Positions 35,077 through 43,547 are shown, numbered from the stretch's first letter. The stretch: 56,284 nt of DNA from an uncultured Lachnospiraceae bacterium (GCA_902780385.1 CACZFF010000021.1:1-56284); one strand, 5' to 3'. Notes: generated by a model not told the origin, from the sequence alone. Translations and numbers: made by a program.

Positions 35077-35805
35077 TTAATTTCCATGGCAGTGATGATC
35101 TGCACAGTGATCGTGTCCGCAATCGCCATCGTGATGATGCCCGTGGTGATCGCAGCGGGCATCCGGATCGTACTCCATTGTTCCTGAAGCCAGAGACTTT
35201 GCTGCCGCATCCGCTGATCCCCGAACACCGGCGTAGAGTTTGATCCCGGCATCTGCCAGTGCCATCTGCGCTCCCATGCCAATACCTCCGCAGATCAGCG
35301 CATCCGCCTTTGCCGCCTGCAGGAAACCGGCCAGTGCACCATGTCCGCTTCCGTTTGTATCTACAACCTGTTCTCCTATGATCCTGCCGTCCTCAGTATC
35401 ATACAGTTTGAACTGCTCTGAACGCCCGAAATGCTGGAAAATCTCTCCGTTTTCATAAGTAACTGCGATTCTCATTGTACTGCTTCCTTTCTCCATTATG
35501 TGCTGTTTAATTTCGACCGGCGCGAATTCACAACGGCCCCCTGCGATCAACAGCCGTTTTCCACGAACAAGGGCATCCGCGACCTTTTTTCTTGCGCTGT
35601 TGTAGATCGATGTGACCGTGGTCCGGGCAATGTTCATTCTGGCAGCACAGGCTTCCTGTGTGAGCCCTTCGTCATCAAGAAGGCGTAAGGCTTCAAACTC
35701 ATCCACAGTCATATACACACTCTCGGCGGCTATTATATCGTCGGGTGAGAAGCTGCGATAGACCGGCAGCCGCTCTATTCTCCGGCATCTGATAGGTCTT
35801 GGCAT
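35077..35805 (-). CDS. DUF134 HTH fused to NifX-like domain with His-rich tail
   Basis: A 242-residue fusion. Residues 1-95 are a DUF134 helix-turn-helix protein (MPRPIRCRRIERLP, then TQEACAARMNIARTTVTSIYNSARKK). Residues 115-210 are a dinitrogenase Fe-Mo cofactor-type domain (IAVTYENGEIFQHFGRSEQF), which binds small metal-sulfur clusters. The C-terminal tail is HHGHHHDGDCGHDHC-like and clearly binds metal. A metal or cluster sensor regulating transcription is the likely role. Two perfect TGACATATGTCA palindromes bracket its promoter, so it probably represses itself. The start is ATG after AAAGGA; longer frames upstream run through the promoter. Confidence 0.88.
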   Translation of the reverse strand: MPRPIRCRRIERLPVYRSFSPDDIIAAESVYMTVDEFEALRLLDDEGLTQEACAARMNIARTTVTSIYNSARKKVADALVRGKRLLIAGGRCEFAPVEIKQHIMEKGSSTMRIAVTYENGEIFQHFGRSEQFKLYDTEDGRIIGEQVVDTNGSGHGALAGFLQAAKADALICGGIGMGAQMALADAGIKLYAGVRGSADAAAKSLASGTMEYDPDARCDHHGHHHDGDCGHDHCADHHCHGN

Positions 35806-35818
35806 GTTTTTTCCTTTC

Positions 35819-35864
35819 TGACATATGTCAAATACTATTATACACAGTTTCTGACATATGTCAA
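35819..35864 (-). promoter_or_regulatory. Promoter flanked by two palindromic operators
   Basis: Leftward: TTGACA (35859-35864), a 16-base spacer and TATAAT (35837-35842). The 12-bp palindrome TGACATATGTCA occurs at 35852-35863, overlapping -35, and at 35819-35830, just downstream of -10. The two sites are 33 bases apart. The DUF134 protein encoded next is the natural binder. Confidence 0.75.
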
Positions 35865-35870
35865 TTATCA

Positions 35871-35930
35871 GACCGTCCCCATTGACATTTAAAACAGGGG
35901 GACGGAAACAAAAGGACCGTCCCCATTGAC
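35871..35930. repeat. GGGACGG-family repeat with direct repeats
   Basis: GACCGTCCCCATTGAC occurs at both ends (35871-35886 and 35915-35930) with the family core GGGGGACGGAAACAAAAGG between. It is adjacent to the operator region of the DUF134 gene. The rest of the gap up to 36119 shows no gene. Confidence 0.7.
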
Positions 35931-36119
35931 CGCGAAATATCTCCCATTCATTTGGATTGACCATATAAAACGCTCTGTCATATAATTATATACGTAATAT
36001 TCTTACTCCAAATGTGCTTTGAGGGACACCTGCACCATCCTGTGACTTTGTCATGCTGACACGATCATGTCAGACTTGCATCATGTGAAAGTTCACTTGA
36101 ACCGGACAGGGACCCTGAC

Positions 36120-37037
36120 ATGCAGGAAAGCAGTGCCGAAATGACTGTTCAATCCAGTGGTTTCCAGGAATATCTGGCGGAAGAGATCAAAAAATACGGC
36201 GGAGTCATGATCCCTGTGAAAGCAGGTCTGATGGAGCGTCTTCTGGTGAAGGAAGTAGAGATAAAAAAACTGCATCCTAACCCGGACGATGAATTCTGCA
36301 TGCCCGGGATCGGGCCGAATGACAGGATCATCTCCGACTATATGGCGCGTTATCAAAGATACGGATCGATGAAAAACCCAGATGCGATCGAGGAGGATCC
36401 GCTGATCGTAGAGAAAGTCCACCCGGATGGATACATCATCCTGAACGGGCATCACAGATGGGCGGCTTTCTGGAGACTGGGCATAAAAAAAGCACCTGTA
36501 TCCATCGTCAATCTGACACAAAAAACGGATATCGAGGAGATGATCCGCACATCTGAACATGACAGACGCGTCACACTGGATCTGGATGAGGTCGCATTCT
36601 GCCGTGGAGACGAGCCCGGGGAGAAGCCGATCAAGGGTTTTTCTGAAGGACAATTTAAAGAGAGACTGCGTCCCGGGATTCCCGCGCTTCTCCAATACCT
36701 GTCCAGACAGGGCTATGACATCTGGGTCTATACGGCAGAATATTACTCGATTGAATATATCAGGGAATATTTTTATTATTATACAGTGAAAATCGACGGA
36801 ATCGTCACAGGAACAGGCCGCAAGAGCAAGGGCTTTGCAGAGGAAAGGAAAAGCATAGAGCAGCTCGTAAGAGAGCGCTACGAACAGACCCTGCACATAG
36901 ACCGCCGAACTGTCCTGCGCACATTTGCCGGCTCGAAAGATTTTGAAGAATATCCGGTGGAGGAAGGGGCCTTCGGATGGGCACAGACCGTGAAGTCGAT
37001 CATCCGGAGGTTTGAGAATAATGAATCATACAAATAA
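36120..37037 (+). CDS. ParB-like domain fused to HAD phosphatase-like domain
   Basis: A 305-residue fusion. Residues 40-130 are ParB/Srx-like (LIVEKV, then LNGHHRWAAFWRLG), the form found in proteins that hydrolyse CTP or ATP or act on serine. Residues 150-300 are a HAD-like domain: motif I TLDLDEV (Asp154, Asp156), a Thr in VWVYTAE-like strand, and motif III LHIDRRT. It overlaps the next gene, also a HAD protein, by 17 bases. The ATG at 36120 is not supported by a strong ribosome-binding site, and ATG at 36141 is an alternative. The function of the pair is not known. Confidence 0.75.
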   Translation: MQESSAEMTVQSSGFQEYLAEEIKKYGGVMIPVKAGLMERLLVKEVEIKKLHPNPDDEFCMPGIGPNDRIISDYMARYQRYGSMKNPDAIEEDPLIVEKVHPDGYIILNGHHRWAAFWRLGIKKAPVSIVNLTQKTDIEEMIRTSEHDRRVTLDLDEVAFCRGDEPGEKPIKGFSEGQFKERLRPGIPALLQYLSRQGYDIWVYTAEYYSIEYIREYFYYYTVKIDGIVTGTGRKSKGFAEERKSIEQLVRERYEQTLHIDRRTVLRTFAGSKDFEEYPVEEGAFGWAQTVKSIIRRFENNESYK

Positions 37038-37512
37038 CAGGATGCGGGTTTCCTTTGACCTGGACGAGGTATTGTTTGTCTCTCCTGATACTCACAGGAC
37101 GGAACCGGCACTCCGCTTTCCATTGAATTTAATTTATAAAGAACGCCTGCGCCTGGGGACGCCGGACCTGATCCGTACCCTTCAGAGCATGGGCTTCGAG
37201 GTGTGGATCTACACATCCTCTTTCCGTACCGAGGCCTATATAAAGCGCCTGTTCCGCTGCTATGGCGTCGTCTTCGACGGAATCGTCAATGGAACCCGGC
37301 ACCTGAAGGAAGTACAGCAGGGACATTCAGAAACGCTGCCCCAGAAGCTGCCCAGCAGGTACAGGATTTCCCTGCACATCGATGATGAGACCATCGTCTG
37401 CACATCGAGCCGTCAGTACGGATACAACGTGTATCAGCTTAATGCCCAGGATGATGACTGGAAGGAAAAAATCATCGCACGGGCGGTGCAGATCAGAAAT
37501 AGAACGAATTAG
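37021..37512 (+). CDS. HAD-like protein paired with ParB-HAD fusion
   Basis: A 163-residue HAD-like protein that resembles the C-terminal half of its neighbour: FDLDEV (Asp13, Asp15), VWIYTSSFR and LHIDDET. It starts at ATG behind GGAGG 10 bases upstream, while the preceding gene is still being read in another frame. The two proteins were probably formed by duplication and may act as a complex. A GGGACGG hairpin includes its stop codon. Confidence 0.8.
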   Translation: MNHTNNRMRVSFDLDEVLFVSPDTHRTEPALRFPLNLIYKERLRLGTPDLIRTLQSMGFEVWIYTSSFRTEAYIKRLFRCYGVVFDGIVNGTRHLKEVQQGHSETLPQKLPSRYRISLHIDDETIVCTSSRQYGYNVYQLNAQDDDWKEKIIARAVQIRNRTN

Positions 37513-37542
37513 GGACAGAAACAAAAGGACCGTCCCTAATTC
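37505..37542. repeat. GGGACGG-family hairpin including a stop codon
   Basis: GAATTAGGGAC (37505-37515, which contains the TAG stop of the HAD gene) is complementary to GTCCCTAATTC (37532-37542). The core AGAAACAAAAGG is shared with other members. It probably serves as terminator. Confidence 0.7.
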
Positions 37543-37607
37543 AGAACAGGCACTCTTTGATGAGGATTCTGATAACCTGTTCATAAGCTTTCCTTAATAG
37601 TTTTCCT

Positions 37608-38270
37608 CTAACCTCTTTTTTTGATCATGATCAAAGCTGCCACCAGAAGGAGAATCGGTGAGATCAATATTGTCTTGATTCCATACTTTACAGAAAGGAT
37701 TCCACCAATGCCGGCTCCTATGGCAAAGATAAAAATGATGCCAAAGAAATCCAATGCCTTATTTAGTGATTCCTTCTCTTTTGTTCTGAAATACTGTGAC
37801 AGACTTTCCGTACCGCTCCTCAGATTGCCGATACACATCGTACTGGCATATCCGTATCCATGAACCTTCTTGAAAGTCTGCACCTGCATGGCACATGTAA
37901 ATGATACTATGCTATTTGCAAGCATATTTAATCCTGACGGCATAAATCCTACAGCCAAAAGCATTGCAATCTCTATGAAAAGTATGATCTGTCTCCAATG
38001 AATTTTACTGCCGATCTTAAACCTGCTCTCTATTCTTTCAGCCAGAAAAATACCTGCAGCAAATGATATGAGCGGAAGCATATAACGTAATCCCTTATTC
38101 CACTCTCCCTGCATTAAATTCTGGCTCATCAGTACCACATTGCCGGTCTGGGCATTTGCGAATACACCATCCCTCACGTTATAAGTATATGCATCCTGTA
38201 GTCCTCCCGAAAATGAAAGCACCGCACTTAATCGAAAGCTCTCCGAGGTCTGCGATTTTGTAAGCGTCAT
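37608..38270 (-). CDS. DUF1275 (YoaK-like) membrane protein
   Basis: A 220-residue membrane protein with about six helices. The N-terminal segment LSFSGGLQDAYTYNVRDGVFANAQTGNVVLM is characteristic of the DUF1275/YoaK family, whose function is unknown. ATG follows GGAGG. It is a single gene between the HAD pair and a small methyltransferase remnant. Confidence 0.88.
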   Translation of the reverse strand: MTLTKSQTSESFRLSAVLSFSGGLQDAYTYNVRDGVFANAQTGNVVLMSQNLMQGEWNKGLRYMLPLISFAAGIFLAERIESRFKIGSKIHWRQIILFIEIAMLLAVGFMPSGLNMLANSIVSFTCAMQVQTFKKVHGYGYASTMCIGNLRSGTESLSQYFRTKEKESLNKALDFFGIIFIFAIGAGIGGILSVKYGIKTILISPILLLVAALIMIKKRG

Positions 38271-38295
38271 CTCTATCCTCCAAAAATACCTCCAT

Positions 38296-38436
38296 TTAAA
38301 GTGACTCTTTAAGGATCAACTTAATCTCTTCCTTCGTCAGCACTTTATGGCCGCCTACGAGTTCAACTTTTGCAGCAACACTATAGTCTCGACATGTGCA
38401 TTTTTGTCCAAACCACTAATCTGCTGCCTGACGGTT
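38296..38436 (-). pseudogene. Tail remnant of a 23S rRNA methyltransferase
   Basis: Directly after the ATPase stop the leftward sequence reads KTVRQQISGLDKNAHVETIVLL in one frame, resembling the HVETVVLL tail of RumA/RlmD-type rRNA uracil methyltransferases. A further stretch VAAKVELVGGHKVLTKEEIK lies in another frame. No start or catalytic region remains. Family assignment is tentative. Confidence 0.35.
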
Positions 38437-39669
38437 TTATATATACTCTATTGGAAGGGCAATCAGATTTTCTCTGAGATACGTTTTCTTATTAATAAGA
38501 CAAAGAATAACTCCTGTGCCCCTCTTTTTGTCCGGTATCTTGTCCAAAACCTGATTTGCTGCCCCCATATCTGCCTTAGGATTTCCGGTCATCTTTATTT
38601 CCACCGGGTACAGTTTTCCGTCTTCCTGAATGACCAGATCGATCTCGTTCTCCCCGGACGACCTTTTGTCCTTACCTCTGTAATAAAAAATGCTGAACCT
38701 GTAATCACGCCCTTCGTTACTGTAGGATTTTAATATCTCTGACACAACAAATGTCTCAAACATATTTCCGGCAACAGCTGAATTCATCAGGGTTTCCGGA
38801 GAAAGCCATCTGGTCAGATAACATGCCAGACCCGTGTCCCTGAAATATATCTTAGGAGTCTTGATCGCCCTTGCCAGAGCACTTGAACTGTAAGGCTGCA
38901 GGATATACACAATACCGGTTCGTTCAAGCACTGAGATCCAGTTTTTTATTGTTGGTTCGCTTACCCCGACTTCACCGGCTATATTGGCGTAGTTGAGCAT
39001 TTCTCCCGTTCTTGCGGCAACGGAAGTCATGAACTTCGTGAAAGTAAGGCTGTCTGCCGCAATCAGTTCATTAATATCCCTTTCCAGATATGTCGCAACA
39101 TAAGATGAATAATAATCCTGCCAGTCCCGGTCCACATCATAAAGCTCAGGATAAGAGCCTTTGTGAATGATTTTCCAGATATTGGAATAGGGTCTGAGTT
39201 CTTTCTCTCTTTCCCTCAGATATTCTTCAGAGGGAATAAAATGGTGATTGAAAGAAATGCCCTTGATCTCCCTCAAAGAAAGTCCGGTGAGTTCCATGAC
39301 AGAGACCCTGCCCGCAAGAGACTCACTGACACCTTTCATCAGCTCCAGTTTTTGCGAGCCCGACAGTATAAACTCCCCCCTCTGGTCAGAATCATCGACA
39401 ATCTGTTTGATCTCTTCGAGAATGCTGTTTTCTTTCTGTACTTCATCTATAAAAAGAGGCCTGGGATTGTTCAGGAAAAACAATTTAGGTTCTTCCCTGG
39501 CTTGAAGCCGTGTCAGCCTGTCGTCAAAATTAGCCCTGTGAAATTCAGGAAAAACGTGCTTCACAAGCGTTGACTTCCCAACCTGCCTCGCCCCTGTCAA
39601 CAGCAGGCATTTGCTCGTGGTAACCCTCTCTTTTAAAACGGATGTAATTGCTCTTTCAATATAGGCCAT
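38437..39669 (-). CDS. AAA-family ATPase with DUF4143
   Basis: A 410-residue cytosolic protein. The N-terminal P-loop is LTGARQVGKST (residues 26-34), Walker B is LFIDEVQK, and the DUF4143 domain follows near residue 200, with a C-terminal IDLVIQEDGKLYPVEIK nuclease-fold-like stretch (D..E-x-K). Such ATPases are common in Clostridia and are often horizontally transferred, possibly as toxin-antitoxin or defence modules; the role is not known. ATG follows GGAGG. Its promoter is flanked by direct repeats, suggesting a dedicated repressor. Confidence 0.88.
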   Translation of the reverse strand: MAYIERAITSVLKERVTTSKCLLLTGARQVGKSTLVKHVFPEFHRANFDDRLTRLQAREEPKLFFLNNPRPLFIDEVQKENSILEEIKQIVDDSDQRGEFILSGSQKLELMKGVSESLAGRVSVMELTGLSLREIKGISFNHHFIPSEEYLREREKELRPYSNIWKIIHKGSYPELYDVDRDWQDYYSSYVATYLERDINELIAADSLTFTKFMTSVAARTGEMLNYANIAGEVGVSEPTIKNWISVLERTGIVYILQPYSSSALARAIKTPKIYFRDTGLACYLTRWLSPETLMNSAVAGNMFETFVVSEILKSYSNEGRDYRFSIFYYRGKDKRSSGENEIDLVIQEDGKLYPVEIKMTGNPKADMGAANQVLDKIPDKKRGTGVILCLINKKTYLRENLIALPIEYI

Positions 39670-39684
39670 CTCCGCCTCCTTTGA

Positions 39685-39758
39685 CGACTAATCTAAATTC
39701 TTATTTTATATTAGCCTCCGCCAAAACTATTTGTCAACGCCGTTTCGACTAATCTAAA
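39685..39758 (-). promoter_or_regulatory. Promoter flanked by 13-bp direct repeats
   Basis: On the leftward strand TTTAGATTAGTCG occurs twice, 61 bases apart, one just before the TTGACA (39732-39737) and one just after the TAATAT (39708-39713, spacer 18). The second lies in the ATPase leader. This bracket arrangement suits a looping or competing repressor. No repressor gene was seen next to it. Confidence 0.65.
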
Positions 39759-40123
39759 ATATAACTTTATATAAGTCGCTGATGGGGTCAGCTAGAAGCA
39801 AACCCAGCGAGCCAACTGCGAAACCTTCCTGAAGGCCTTTGAAAAGCAGCCGGATCAACTACCGGAGCCGTTTGCGGGAACATGTCGATAAGCCGGATTT
39901 TACACTCGCAGCATACTCCATATGCATTCAAGCAAAGTCAGGGGATACGGGCATCAATATTGTTGATCACTTCATTACGGATCTTTATATTCTCTATTCA
40001 CAAAGAAATTATCTCTATCAACTATATACAAAAAGGCTATAGACTAAATGTCCATGGCCTTTTGTTCTATAATTATATTTAATATCCAATTGTTCTTTTT
40101 GATTTGTTATCTACATTCTCTCT
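39759..40123. other. Gene-free AT-rich interval
   Basis: This stretch contains several short open frames but none with a strong ribosome-binding site. An open frame on the plus strand near 39839-40042 (ending YLYQLYTKRL) has no recognisable family and is probably chance. No hairpin or terminator of note was found. It separates the ATPase operator region from the radical SAM gene end. Confidence 0.4.
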
Positions 40124-41215
40124 TCATCCCGGCATGCGCAGACGCAGTCCTGCCAAAATCGTATCGGGTTTCATGCGCAGAACGCTGTACATCTCACCGG
40201 CCATGGAAAACCCGCAGTCATCACAGGCTCCCATGATGCTGCCCGGGCAGTTGGGAAGTATGCGGCCATCGATCAGAATATAGTTGGCGATCCAGCAGTC
40301 CTTAGGAAAGCCTCGTTTTTTCATGATCTTCAGGCCGGAGACAGAATTCATGATTGGATACCCCCGCTTTTTATAGGCAATGATTTTGTCTATGACACGG
40401 TTTCTTTCCTCCCAGTCCATCATCAGGTCTTCAGTTCCGGGAAAGGGGGTATGGAAGTTGAAAGCAATCTGGCGGATGGCGGGGTTTTCTTGCGCGTAGC
40501 GGATCAGCCTGCCCACTGAGTCCTTGTTGATCCTGTTTACTGCCATGGCAATGCTGACCTCCGGGTGCCCTGCTTCCCTGATATGCCGGTCAAGCCTGGC
40601 AAAAGTCCCCTTACCGCGAACGCGGTCGTGATATTTGCCGTAGCCGTCTACACTCACCCAGACGGTATCCGCGAGTGTGTCCGAAAAGGGGCGCTGGCCG
40701 TTTGTGGTCAGGGTACAGGACCAGAATCCCACCTCTTTAGCCAGCCTGTACAGGTCGTTGAGCGTTCTGCCTTCGCTGTCGCGCCAGAGGGTCGGCTCCC
40801 CGCCCTCAAAATCGATGAAACGGGATCCTCTCTGATAGGAATATTCCAGCTCTTTTCTGATCTCCTCATAAGGCTTCATTCTGGAGCCCTGATGGCCTTC
40901 TTCCATGCAGTGCCTGCACTTCAGATTACAGTAGTCCGTCACAAAGAGCACTGTCTGGAGCGGCCTCTTCTGATTCAGGATGCGGCTGCGAAAAAACCAC
41001 CGGGGCAGATAAGTCAATTTTCCCAAGGTCTTCCATACATCTGCAGGCTGAAATGCTTCCTTTTTTCTGAAAGCTCCGACAGGCTGTATTGCATCCTCTC
41101 TTCTGAAAGCTCCTGAAGACTGTATTGCATCCTCTCTTCTAAAAGCATCTACAGGTTGATCTGCTTTCTCATTCTTGAAAACGCCTGCATTTTCCATTGC
41201 ATCCTCTTTTCTCAT
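40124..41215 (-). CDS. Radical SAM protein with N-terminal 12-residue repeats
   Basis: The catalytic core has the cluster motif C96NLKCRHC103 and a GGEPTL motif, as in radical SAM enzymes, and about 360 residues in total. A C-terminal NCPGS...ACDDC cysteine group may bind a second cluster. The first 60 residues contain three near-identical 12-residue units (AFRREDAIQSSG-type) that are unusual for this family. The start is supported by GGAGG five bases before ATG, so the repeats should be translated. It lies next to prenyl synthesis genes and may modify a quinone or peptide; the reaction is unknown. A stem-loop separates it from them. Confidence 0.82.
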   Translation of the reverse strand: MRKEDAMENAGVFKNEKADQPVDAFRREDAIQSSGAFRREDAIQPVGAFRKKEAFQPADVWKTLGKLTYLPRWFFRSRILNQKRPLQTVLFVTDYCNLKCRHCMEEGHQGSRMKPYEEIRKELEYSYQRGSRFIDFEGGEPTLWRDSEGRTLNDLYRLAKEVGFWSCTLTTNGQRPFSDTLADTVWVSVDGYGKYHDRVRGKGTFARLDRHIREAGHPEVSIAMAVNRINKDSVGRLIRYAQENPAIRQIAFNFHTPFPGTEDLMMDWEERNRVIDKIIAYKKRGYPIMNSVSGLKIMKKRGFPKDCWIANYILIDGRILPNCPGSIMGACDDCGFSMAGEMYSVLRMKPDTILAGLRLRMPG

Positions 41216-41257
41216 AAGGCCTCCTGAATATACCGGATCAGTTTCCGTCTTTCACAA

Positions 41258-41311
41258 ACAGGCGGGACAAACCTTCACGGAGTAATACCCGTACCGGTCT
41301 GTCCCGCCTGT
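41258..41311. other. Stem-loop between radical SAM and prenyl synthase genes
   Basis: ACAGGCGGGAC and GTCCCGCCTGT are perfect arms with a long loop. There is no U-run. It probably ends the upstream prenyl operon or marks its boundary. Confidence 0.5.
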
Positions 41312-41378
41312 ATTTGTTTACGTGTATATGGATCATTTTAAAGCCCGCCGGTGCTTGCTGCGCGACGAAGACGGCACA

Positions 41379-42377
41379 CTATCCTGCCGCAGACACTTTA
41401 CATTTGGTCTGCAGCAGTTCCCGGAAAACGGCGCTGACACCGTGGTCAGGCAGTGTTTCAACTGCCTGCAGAGCACGCTCAGCATACATTTCCATATCCG
41501 CCGCTGCGCGGGCAAGGCCGCCGGAAGCTGTGACGATCGTCTTGAGAGTCCTGGCATGCTCTCCGGTAAAAGTTCCTTCCTTTGCCTCCCGCAGAAGATC
41601 GATGATCCGATCCTTTGCCTGCGGATCCTGCATGGCATAGAGTACAGGGAGCGTCAGTATTCCTTCCCTGAAATCCATCTGCGTGAGCTTGCCTTCCTCC
41701 TCCGTGTCGGAAACAAAATCCAGCAGGTCATCGCGGATCTGGAACATATAGCCGAAATTGATCCCCAGCTGTTCGAGCTGTGCCTGTACGTCTTCACTGC
41801 ATCCGCTTTCCACTGCGCCCGCCAGACAGGCCAGCCTGCACAGGGCAGCTGTCTTGCCGTAAATATTGTGCATATACTGCTCTACCGTGATGTCATCTCT
41901 GCCGCGGCACTCCATCTGTCCCAGTTCTCCCAGACACATGGACTCAACAGCTTGGCCGAAAAGAGCGCCTACACGATAAAAGCCGTCCCGGAACAGACTC
42001 TGGACAATCCTGCTGAGGATCAGGTCGCCCGCATAGACAGCCATATCCTTGCCGTATTTGCACTGTGTTGTCGGAAGTCCGCGGCGAAGAGGCGCGTCGT
42101 CGACAATATCGTCATGAATAAGCGATGCCAAGTGGACAAGCTCCACCAGGGCTCCCAGGCGGCAGAGTTTCTCTCTCCTGCCGGGCTCCTGCCCATCTCC
42201 GTACCGGCTGGCCATCAGTAACAGCCGCGGACGGAGCCGCTTTCCTTTTGACATCTGCATATCGCGGAGAATGTTTCCCACAGCACCCCCGTATCCGGGG
42301 TCGCGAAGGCAGTCTGACAGATATTTTTCTACTTGCTCCATTTCCTGCTGCAGCTCTTTTTCTTCGTAACGATCCAT
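41379..42377 (-). CDS. Polyprenyl diphosphate synthase
   Basis: A 332-residue enzyme of the trans-prenyltransferase family, which condenses isopentenyl units into the side-chain donor for quinones. Both Asp-rich motifs are clear: LIHDDIVDDAPLRRG and QIRDDLLDF. KGKRLRP is the conserved basic site. It lies with a UbiA-type prenyltransferase, which would use its product. An AGGGAA precedes the ATG. Confidence 0.93.
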   Translation of the reverse strand: MDRYEEKELQQEMEQVEKYLSDCLRDPGYGGAVGNILRDMQMSKGKRLRPRLLLMASRYGDGQEPGRREKLCRLGALVELVHLASLIHDDIVDDAPLRRGLPTTQCKYGKDMAVYAGDLILSRIVQSLFRDGFYRVGALFGQAVESMCLGELGQMECRGRDDITVEQYMHNIYGKTAALCRLACLAGAVESGCSEDVQAQLEQLGINFGYMFQIRDDLLDFVSDTEEEGKLTQMDFREGILTLPVLYAMQDPQAKDRIIDLLREAKEGTFTGEHARTLKTIVTASGGLARAAADMEMYAERALQAVETLPDHGVSAVFRELLQTKCKVSAAG

Positions 42378-42431
42378 CGGTTTCCCTGCCTTCCGGTCTG
42401 TCTGTACAATGCCGGTCTGAAAAGTAACGCA

Positions 42432-42470
42432 AATAATCTTGTGATCACAAAAATGTACATAGATTATTTA
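42432..42470. promoter_or_regulatory. Nested palindromes between prenyl genes
   Basis: The perfect 12-bp palindrome TTGTGATCACAA (42440-42451) lies inside AAATAATCT/AGATTATTT arms. It may be an operator or mRNA structure between the UbiA and prenyl synthase genes. It is not a CRP or FNR site because those have a 4-6 base gap. Confidence 0.45.
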
Positions 42471-42472
42471 CA

Positions 42473-43438
42473 TTAAAAGAGTTTTATCATCAACCACTGC
42501 ACCGCGAGATGCACAGCCGAAGACGCCAGATAGCCTTCAGAGATCCAGAAAGCCATTGACGCAAGCGCACCGGTTGCAGGAAGCTTGTTGTCACGCGTCC
42601 GCTCCTCGCGGAATGTCCCCGCGATCCCCTTTCTGCCCATATAAAGCGATGCTGCCAGAACAGGCAGTCCGAAGGAAAAAAACACCGCCACATTCAGGAC
42701 AAGCGACGTCAGCCAGACAATATTAAGAAAATCTGCAAGCTTCTTTGCCCGCGCACGGCCCAGAAACATGGGGAGTGTACGGCGGCCGGCAGCATAATCC
42801 CGATCCATGTCGCAGGTGTTGTTCTCCAGCATGAACTGAGATACCACGAGAATCATCGGAAGAGAGCGCAGCAGAATAAGGGGCGTATCCTGAAGACGTC
42901 CTGTCAGGGACACATAGACGGCCAGCGGGATCAGTCCGCCCATTGTAACCCCCGAGAGCACTTCTCCAATTGGCATATGGGAGGTGGAAATCCATCTGCC
43001 GGAATAAGTTGCTGTGACCAATGCACCGAAGACTCCGATCGCAGCCGGCACCGGTCCGCATTTTATCACCACATATATACCCATCAGACAGGCAGCAGCA
43101 AAAAAAAGGAGCCCGTAAATAAGAGCCGGGCGCGGATTTTCCACCTGATGATAGACAAGGGGGCCCTCTGCCTCTGCCACAATGTTTTCAGCCGTATCAT
43201 TACCGCTGATAAAGTCATAATAATCGTTGAGCAGATTCACCGAACAATTTGCCAGAGCCGGAATCAGCAGGAGAAAGATCGTCAATGGCCAAGACAAACT
43301 TACCTCCTGCTGCAGGGAGATAATCACTCCCAGCAGAGCAGGATTGATGGCAGAGAGAAGAACTGCTCCGGGAGTGATCATATCGACAAAAACTTTCCAG
43401 GTGATCCGCCGCACAGGCTGCGCGCTCTTTACCTGCAT
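42473..43438 (-). CDS. UbiA-type prenyltransferase (MenA-like)
   Basis: A 321-residue membrane protein with about eight helices that attaches a polyprenyl chain to an aromatic acceptor, most likely dihydroxynaphthoate to give demethylmenaquinone. The first Asp motif is LLNDYYDFISGNDT, the second DMDRDYAAGRRTLP. Together with the prenyl synthase it forms a quinone module. No methyltransferase (menG) is in the window. The start has a weak ribosome-binding site. Confidence 0.9.
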   Translation of the reverse strand: MQVKSAQPVRRITWKVFVDMITPGAVLLSAINPALLGVIISLQQEVSLSWPLTIFLLLIPALANCSVNLLNDYYDFISGNDTAENIVAEAEGPLVYHQVENPRPALIYGLLFFAAACLMGIYVVIKCGPVPAAIGVFGALVTATYSGRWISTSHMPIGEVLSGVTMGGLIPLAVYVSLTGRLQDTPLILLRSLPMILVVSQFMLENNTCDMDRDYAAGRRTLPMFLGRARAKKLADFLNIVWLTSLVLNVAVFFSFGLPVLAASLYMGRKGIAGTFREERTRDNKLPATGALASMAFWISEGYLASSAVHLAVQWLMIKLF

Positions 43439-43478
43439 ACAACAAAACCTCGCATGCGGATGCCGCCACGGCGGCTTA

Positions 43479-43547
43479 TTTATTCTTCATCGCGCAATAC
43501 CCGTGACTTCAGTCATGGGTATTGCGCAAGACTCGCGAGCGAGTCTT
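43479..43547. repeat. Palindromic repeat, family B copy 1
   Basis: It starts TTTATTCTTCATCGCGC, has a 16-bp hairpin (GCGCAATACCCGTGAC and near complement) and ends in the palindrome AAGACTCGC/GCGAGTCTT. Copy at 55931 lacks the 16-bp hairpin and is inverted. A CCGCC/GGCGG hairpin lies just before it. Confidence 0.75.

Noticed and set aside
42440-42451. CRP or FNR site
   Set aside because: The palindrome TTGTGATCACAA has no central gap, unlike both consensus sites.
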